Shown here in pieces: positions 57,611-64,000 of a stretch of DNA of 64,000 nucleotides. Both the position numbers and the translations under genes were made by a program. The stretch covers positions 306,484,781 through 306,548,780 of the forward strand of contig NC_059072.1 in NCBI RefSeq assembly GCF_020497125.1, written 5' to 3'. This DNA is from Mauremys mutica (Eukaryota; Chordata; Testudines; Geoemydidae). The first letter of the stretch is position 1. Every line of letters begins with the position of its first letter. Under the pieces are notes generated by a model. That model saw nothing but the letters and a program-made list of their open reading frames with translations. It was not told the DNA's origin and did no database searches.

Positions 57611-59208
57611 ATAACTCTTTCCTTTACCTGGATGTATTTGTTTCTTAAAGGTGTTTAACAGGATAGCCCCAGATATTAAGCCCAACAGCTTGCTTAAGTG
57701 GGATCCTTCTCAATAGTGACTTACAGACATTGCAGTAAGATATTAAAATGATGTTGTAAAGTATGAGTACGTGGTAAGCTATGACAGTGCAAATGTGAGT
57801 AACTCTTTAAAGGGGTGAATCTGATTTTGCAAAATCTGTCAAGATCTTTGGCTTAAGTCTTAAGCAGAGCGGCTGCAGACTGAATATCCAGTAGAAGTGA
57901 GTTACATTATGTTTTGTGGTGACCAGTGAGATAGATGACCTGGAAAATGGGACTTGGCACTGCTGCCTGAGATTGATTAGTGTGCTGCCTACATGCACAG
58001 GTAATGGGATTCCTTGCAGCTACAGAGTGTCTGTTTGGGTCCAGGTTTGTTTTTGCCTCTCCCTTAAAAATTGAAAGTGAACTCCTCATTCAAACCTGTC
58101 CTAGAGTGAAGGGCTGTCCTATTGCAATTAAATTAGTAATACCATGTTTACTGTACAGAATAATATCTCATGCTTTGCAGGAGGAGATAATCCTAAACTA
58201 AATAGAAACCAAAAGCTTGAATGAAAAATGTTGTGTTATGATGGTTTGAGGAGGCTTTTGTATTTTAGAGTCCGGTTTTAGGGTGGACAAAAATTCAAGC
58301 CAGCTGAAGTTCTGTCTCTCTGAGTCCTTTTTCCTCTGACAGAGTCTGATCCTTCCCTTTTATCTCCTTCTGAACTTCTCCCTCCCATCCCACTCCCTTT
58401 TTGGAGGATTTAGCTAAAACAAGTCTGAGTTTTATACTAGCTCAAGACTCTCCAAATGCATATATGATTATGGGCCTGAGTCTCATCTTTCTTAAGGGAC
58501 ACTGGTTTTACACTGTTGTAACTCTGTTGTAGCTCTTGCATTGTTTGACTCTGTTCATTGTCTTTTCCCTTCAGATACCTAAGAAACAATTTCTATGACT
58601 TTTCCCAGTTATTTCTCCATAGAACAGAGGCCTGGGCCATTATACAATGCACACCCAAAATACTCAAAATGTACAGTTTTTGCAGAATTGAAAACTGTTT
58701 CTGGAGGTCGGTTTGGCAGGTTCCAACAATCCTTCAAGCTTGTCGAGAGCTCATCGTTGGCAGCATGGGGCTTTAGAGAAGGCCAATTTTTATATTACAG
58801 GAAAACAGTTTTTAAAAAACACTAATAAAAGTGATTTTTTTCATCTAAAAACAGAGTTATAATTGGCCAAAAAGTAAATGACAATCAGAAGAATAAAACC
58901 CTAAACATGGGAAACATAATTCTGACCTACAGAGAGAGCCACCTCCTGAAGAAAGCCATTGTCAGAAGTATTACTGAAACCTGGTGAAAGAAGTGATTTA
59001 AACAAGCCATAGGAGTCATTCATAAAGCCCAACCTAAGTTGTCTTCTGAAAGAGAAACCATGAGCTCTAAAAGTTAGCTCGTTATGGCAGATAACACTAA
59101 AGGGAAAACTGCAAAGGAGGGGCATGGGATGGCAGTAGTTTTGAACGGGATTGAGAAATGGAGAGAGAATTTTTGAAGGTAAAAGAAGATGAGGGTGACA
59201 TAGGTCAT
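57611..59208. other. No recognised gene or repeat
   Basis: Unique-looking sequence. The 124-codon minus-strand frame at 58901-59275 has no recognised domain. Confidence 0.4.
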
Positions 59209-59322
59209 GATCCTGTATAATGCATCTACATTTACTTGCATGACTAGTTCCACTGACTTTGGTGGGGCTACTCATGTAAGCAAAGCTATGTGCATATGTA
59301 AATGTTTGCAGAATCAGGGCCC
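59209..59322. repeat. Old palindromic dispersed repeat
   Basis: GATCCTGTATAATGCATCT and TTTGCAGAATCAGGGCCC form weak complementary ends around a CCACTGACTTTGGTGGG core, a known amniote foldback repeat pattern. Confidence 0.55.
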
Positions 59323-59525
59323 TAGTCTTGATTTCTGCAGTGCACTGGTAAAGTCAATTTCTGCAGAATGCTCTGGCAGCGACAATCTGTGTCAGCTAAA
59401 GTTCAACAAATAGTTTTTTCTGGAAGATCATAAAAATAAATTAAAATGATGATGACAGGAAGTGATTAAAGCATGAATAAGGATTTCAGCTGCTTCAAGG
59501 TCTATGTAAAGATGAATTATAAGTA

Positions 59526-59740
59526 CAGGTGAGTCTCATCTTATGCTGGGGTTACTTTCCACTGTCAGCGTGTAAAGCAAAAATCGCATATAGTCAAAAT
59601 TACATTGAGTGTAATGGCAGACGGAATAGCCCGCACTACAGGTATAGTATTTAAATTGTTATTTTTCTCGTTTTTGTTTTTGCCAACCACGCAAAGCTGA
59701 ATTCGCACATGTTAAATGTGCGTAAGATGAGACTCGCCTG
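59526..59740. mobile_element. Tigger/pogo-like MITE
   Basis: 215 bp flanked by TA (59524-59525 and 59741-59742). Inverted ends are CAGGTGAGTCTCATCTTATG and the complement CGTAAGATGAGACTCGCCTG. It is an internally deleted non-autonomous element. Confidence 0.9.
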
Positions 59741-59829
59741 TATTTTCCAAAGGCAAACTCACAGTTAAAAGTTGAAATGTTTAATTTATGGTAAAATTAA
59801 CTCCATCTTCTCCACTTTAAATAGATTAT

Positions 59830-60710
59830 AAAGCCAGAAGTGACCATTGTGATCATCTAATCTGACTTTCTGTATTACACAGGCCACATGACTTCCCTAA
59901 ATTAATTCCTGTTTGAACTAGAGCATATATTTTTAAAAAATCCAATCTTAATGAAAACATTTCCAGAGATGAAGAATACACTACAATGCTTCATAAATTG
60001 TTCCCATGTTAATTACTCTCACCATATTTCTAGTCTAAATTTGTCTAGCTTGAACTTCCAGCCACTGGATCCAATTATACCTTTCTCTGCTAGACTGAAG
60101 AGCCCTCTATTATCAGATTTTCTCTTTTGCATGGAGGAAGTTATAGACGGTGATCATATCACCGGTTAGCCTTCTCTTTGACGAGATAAGTAGACTGACT
60201 CAAGGAACTCAATCACTGTAATGCAGGTTTTCTAATCCTTTAATCAATCTCAGGGCTCTTTTCTGAATCCTCTCCAATTTATCAACATCCTTCTTGAATT
60301 GTGGCCACCAGAACTGGACACAATATTCCATTAGTGGTCACTCCAGTGCCAAATATAGAGGTAACAAGACCTCTGTTCTCCTCCTTGATATTTTTCTGTT
60401 TATACATCCAAGGATTGCATGAGCCCTTTTGGCAAAAACGTCACACTGGAGCTCATGTTCAGCTGATTATCCACCAGGACTCCCACATCTCTTTGGATGC
60501 AAGTTGTCCAGTCTTGGTGTTTTTAAAATGTTTAACTTTAGTAGCTGCTGCTTAACATCTTCCTGAGTTACTGCTGGAATGATATGACAACATCATCTGG
60601 CTTTTTCCCCAAATACAGAACAAAAATATTTATTGAAAACTTCTGCCTTTTCTGTCTCATTATTGACAATTCTACCATTTCCATCTCATATTGGACTGAT
60701 ACCATTGTTA
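59830..60710 (-). mobile_element. Old CR1-like LINE fragment
   Basis: Starts AAAGCCAGAAGTGACCATTG and TGATCATCTAATCTGAC, a 3' end of an older CR1 subfamily. It later carries CTTCTTGAATTGTGGCCACC, AGAACTGGACACAATATTCC and GATTATCCACCAGGACTCCC, in the CR1 ORF order on the minus strand. It is diverged and without an intact frame. Confidence 0.8.
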
Positions 60711-61702
60711 TGATTCCTTTTGTTGGCAAACAGACAATCAGTGCAAGGTAGAGAAAATCCAGTCAAAACTGTAGAAAATTGTCTGAATGTCCAAAGGTCC
60801 CTGCTTTGATTGCTTCTGCCTCTGATACCTGGTGTCTCTTTCTGGCTCCTCTCTGCAGCTTTTTCCCAAGCCCACATGGTGGCCTAGCCAGCCTGTCCCT
60901 GGGAGATTGGTTCCACTTTTTGCAAAGTGGAGGTTATCCAAACTATACAGCCCACTTTCCCTGTAAAAAAGTGTGGATCAATGTTCCGCCAAACCACAGC
61001 CTGTACACAGGTCAGTATTTCTCAGTGTTTTCCATGTGCTACACTGCAGTAAACTGTTCTTCTCAGAGCTGTGGGGTTTTGTTTGGTTGGGGTTTTTGGT
61101 TTTGTTTGTGTTGCAGAACTACCAAACTTTAACATTATCACCCAATGTCTGTGTGGTTTACAAGGGATTAAGTCTCACCTACTCAGACTCAGGTTGAAAT
61201 AGCTAGCAGCACCCGTGGATAGGGAAATGCTGGCAGATGGAATGGTGTCTCCAATCTGTCACTGTTACCCATGCCAAGTATAAGCATGATGTAGGTTAGA
61301 TCTGGTGAGATAAAAAACTAGGTAGATAGCAATCTTATTGGCATTCTCCATTTTGGAGACACTTGCATTAAAATGTTCTTTATTGCATCTGTGTTTTACT
61401 CTGGTATAATTCTTGCATGTACTGTAGTAAGTTACTATGCAGTGTTTTGTATTTTGCTCTGTTGTGATGCTCACACATTTCTCTGAATTATGTGATGTTT
61501 GAATCATAAACTGGTGTCACAGCTTCCAAGTGCACAGATAAGATTTGGGGCCAGATGCTGATTTCAATCATCCCACTGTATCTGAAGTGACTCCACTGGG
61601 CACAATTCACCCTTGCCCGGCAGCTGGATAGTCACTTACACCGGTGTTGGTATAAAACATTACCGTTGCTCAACGGTAGTATTTCACATCTACTTTGCAT
61701 GG
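60711..61702. other. No recognised gene or repeat
   Basis: A 117-codon plus-strand frame (60779-61132) has no recognised domain and starts in the tail of the CR1 region. Confidence 0.4.
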
Positions 61703-61710
61703 GTCTAAAT

Positions 61711-62044
61711 CAGAGACTGGCAGCCTCTGGCACGCAGCTTGCCAGGGTAAGCACCCTGGCGGGCCAGGCCAGTTTGTTTACCTGCCACTTCCGCAGGTTC
61801 GGCTTATCGCGGCTCCCACTGGCCGTGGTTCGCCACGCCAGGCCAATGGGGGCGGCGGGAAGTGGCGGCCAGCACATCCCTCGGCCGCGCCACTTTCCAC
61901 CGCCCCAATTGGCCAGAGACAGCAAACCGCAGCCAGTGGGAGCCGCGATCGGCCGAACCTGCAGACGCAGCAGGTAAACAAACCGGCCCAGCCCGCCAGG
62001 GTGCTTACACTGGCGAGCCGTGTGCCAGAGGTTGCTGATCCCTG
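61711..62044. mobile_element. Palindromic hAT-like MITE
   Basis: 334 bp, the same length and layout as 49483-49816. Ends are CAGAGACTGGCAGCCTCTGG and CCAGAGGTTGCTGATCCCTG. Flanks GTCTAAAT and AGCTAAAT agree at six of eight positions. Confidence 0.92.
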
Positions 62045-62564
62045 AGCTAAATGATTACATGAGATGCAGGACAAGAGTGAATTAGGCTCATTGACTTCAG
62101 TGGACCTATTCTAGATTTACACTGGTGTAACTGAGGGCATAACCAGCTCAGTTTGACTCCACGAGTAGGTTGTTTCATTGCTGGGAGAGAAATGAGTTGA
62201 CACAGAAAACTGTATTCTCAATTTAATTTATTGACAGGAATCTAATTCTTTAGCAGCTATATTAGACAGCAAAAGCAAATTCAAGGTGTAATCCAGGCAA
62301 ATTCCAGCAAGCAGTTGTGTTAAACAGAGGATTAAGCATCAGTGTCTCTCACTCACAACTCATTCTGGGCTAAATCTTCAGAAGTGTGCCAGCAAAATAC
62401 ATGCACATTTTTTGGCGCTCAAATCCCTAGAGGCATGCATGCAAACCAGCACGTCTCCTTCCACAAATGTCAATGTGCTTGAACATGCTGAGGTACATGC
62501 ACGCTTAAGTTGTCATGTGCTCTTCTGAAGCTTTGTCCTTCTATATCTTAACTTGTCCCCAAAT

Positions 62565-62838
62565 TAGGGATGTAAAAGGTTAACCAATAAGCATTAGGTT
62601 TACTGTTAACCTACCTTAACCATTAACCCCCTGCACACTGGCCAAAGAAGCCCCAGTCCTGGCAGCCCCCACACTGGCCAGAGGTACCCCAGCCCTGGCT
62701 ATGCTGGGCTAGCTGGCCGAAGCAGCCACAGCCTCAGCTGCCCCACGCCACCCAGACGGAGGGACCCCAGCCTTAGCAGCCTCAGTTAAATGATATAATT
62801 TTAATCGTTTAACTTTTTAAACAATATTTACATTCCTA
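62565..62838. mobile_element. hAT-like MITE (TAGGGATGTAAA ends)
   Basis: 274 bp with perfect short inverted ends TAGGGATGTAAA / TTTACATTCCTA and near-end GGTTAACC / GTTTAAC blocks. An exact 8-bp duplication CCCCAAAT flanks it (62557-62564 and 62839-62846). Confidence 0.93.
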
Positions 62839-62846
62839 CCCCAAAT

Positions 62847-63169
62847 GCCTGAAAATCCTTTGAGAATCTTCATGGGCTGTCACTCAGAGTCCAGCCACTC
62901 TGCAGGGCAAAGCAGCTGGGTGTGTCCAGGGATTGGGAAGATTCAGAGATTTTAAAGCCAAAGGGATCCTTGTGTCCATCTATGAATGTAGCACATGGAG
63001 GACATTCATCTGTGTAAGGCAGAGGGTTTGGGTTTTGCGGAATACTGGTCTACCATCTGTGGGGAGAGGGGGCTGTACAGTTTGGATGGTCTACATTTCA
63101 AGAGGAGAGGAACAAGTTTTCTAGGGGACATTCTGCATAACACAGTCCATAGAATTTCAGCCAGTAATT
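62847..63169. other. No recognised gene or repeat
   Basis: Frames of 63-68 codons show no domain. Confidence 0.35.
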
Positions 63170-63600
63170 CCTGCATCAGTAGTTCAATATCTTATGGTTG
63201 AAGTAAAGCATATCTTGTAGAAAGAGTTCTAGTCTTGATTTCAAGTGATGGAGAATCCACCACATATCTCTGTAGGTTGTTCTATTGGTCAGCTGCCCTC
63301 TGTTAAACTATGCACTTTATATCAACTCTGAATTTGTCAAGCTTTAACTTACAGACATTGGATCTTGTTATACATTTTGTCTGCTAGATTCAAAAGGATT
63401 CTAGTATCTGCTAGCTTCTCCCCTTGTAGGTCCTTATAGGCCATGAGCACGTCAACTCATAACCTTCTCTTAAGGAGCCCAATCTGTGTAGTTTTTTTAA
63501 GTGTGTCATTGTAAGATATGTTTTCCAGGCCTTGAATCATTCCTGTAGCTCTTCTGAACCCTTTCCAATTTTAAATCTTTTCGAAACAGGTGTTCTCGCT
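63170..63600 (-). mobile_element. Old CR1-like LINE fragment
   Basis: Contains CAAGTGATGGAGAATCCACC, CTTAACTTACAGACATTGGA, CTCATAACCTTCTCTTAAGG and TTCCAGGCCTTGAATCATTC in the order of an old CR1 3' region on the minus strand. Confidence 0.75.
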
Positions 63601-63803
63601 ATCTGTCTCCACTGTTGTGTAGCAAGAGGAAATGTATTTGAACTTGGTGATCTTCCTCCTTAAATATAAAGGTTGAGTTTAAAAAACACTTGGCTCAAAG
63701 TTTGTTTTTGTTTTTCTTAAAGTATTCTACTCAGTATTGAGATACAACAGGTCTGTCCATAGTGGCTCTTAACCCATTCTGTGGGTTCCCTACTCTATCA
63801 CCA

Positions 63804-64000
63804 GGGCCCTACTAAATTCACTGATGTGAAAAACATGTCATGGACCATGAAATCTGGTCTCCCCCTGCCATGAAAACTAGTCTTTTGTGTGCTTTTACCC
63901 TATACTATACAGATTTCATGGGGGAGACCAATGTTTCTCAAATTGGGGGTCCTGCTCAAAAGGGAGTTGCAGGGGGGTCACAAGGTTATTTTATGGAGGG
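63804..64000. mobile_element. hAT-like element cut by the window end
   Basis: Starts CAGGGCCCTACTAAATTCAC and continues with GAAATCTGGTCTCCCCC, the same family as 1856-2390. This copy preserves a middle segment (TTTTGTGTGCTTTTACCC) that the first copy lacks. The right end is outside the window. Confidence 0.85.

Overview
This window looks like nuclear DNA from a cryptodiran turtle or tortoise. The evidence is a tRNA-derived SINE of the kind known from cryptodiran turtles, many CR1 LINE pieces ending in the ATTCTATGATT-type repeat, ancient MIR-type SINEs, and families of short hAT-like elements I recognise from turtle genomes. The species call is an inference from repeat content. No search was run.

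One host gene is clear. It is a single-coding-exon G-protein-coupled receptor at 6125-7096 (+), best read as cysteinyl leukotriene receptor 2 (CYSLTR2). A splice acceptor sits directly before its start codon. Its C-terminal tail is short. I see no other convincing host exon. Nearly all other long reading frames lie in repeats or have no recognisable content.

Layout: 1-6104 is mostly unique non-coding DNA with two hAT-like elements and old MIR pieces, and presumably holds the receptor's 5' intron. 6125-9300 is the receptor and its 3' region, with a MIR, a SINE head and an inverted repeat pair. 9300-21390 holds LTRs (11-12 kb, 13.2-14.6 kb, 15.3-16.7 kb), hAT-like elements and a MIR. 21396-27725 is a whole endogenous retrovirus unit with a CTCCA target duplication, two LTRs about 3% different, a decayed interior and a solo LTR nested inside it. 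29251-31734 is a near full-length Tigger (pogo) transposon with a broken transposase. 32.6-39.3 kb holds LTR material, a solo LTR and an intact SINE. 39.8-50.5 kb holds CR1 copies and hAT-like elements. 51-53 kb holds two foldback elements. 54-57.6 kb is a CR1 reverse-transcriptase copy split by an LTR and a hAT element. 59-64 kb holds a small Tigger-like MITE, old CR1 and more hAT-like elements.

The window's main value is a dated, nested record of transposition: ten or more short elements have readable 8-bp target duplications, and four LTR insertions have 5-bp ones. I did not find a convincing new multi-gene system. The best leads are a lysine/proline-rich SPKK-like tail on the Tigger transposase, an LTR family that carries its own 5' end again near its 3' end, and the short-tailed receptor.
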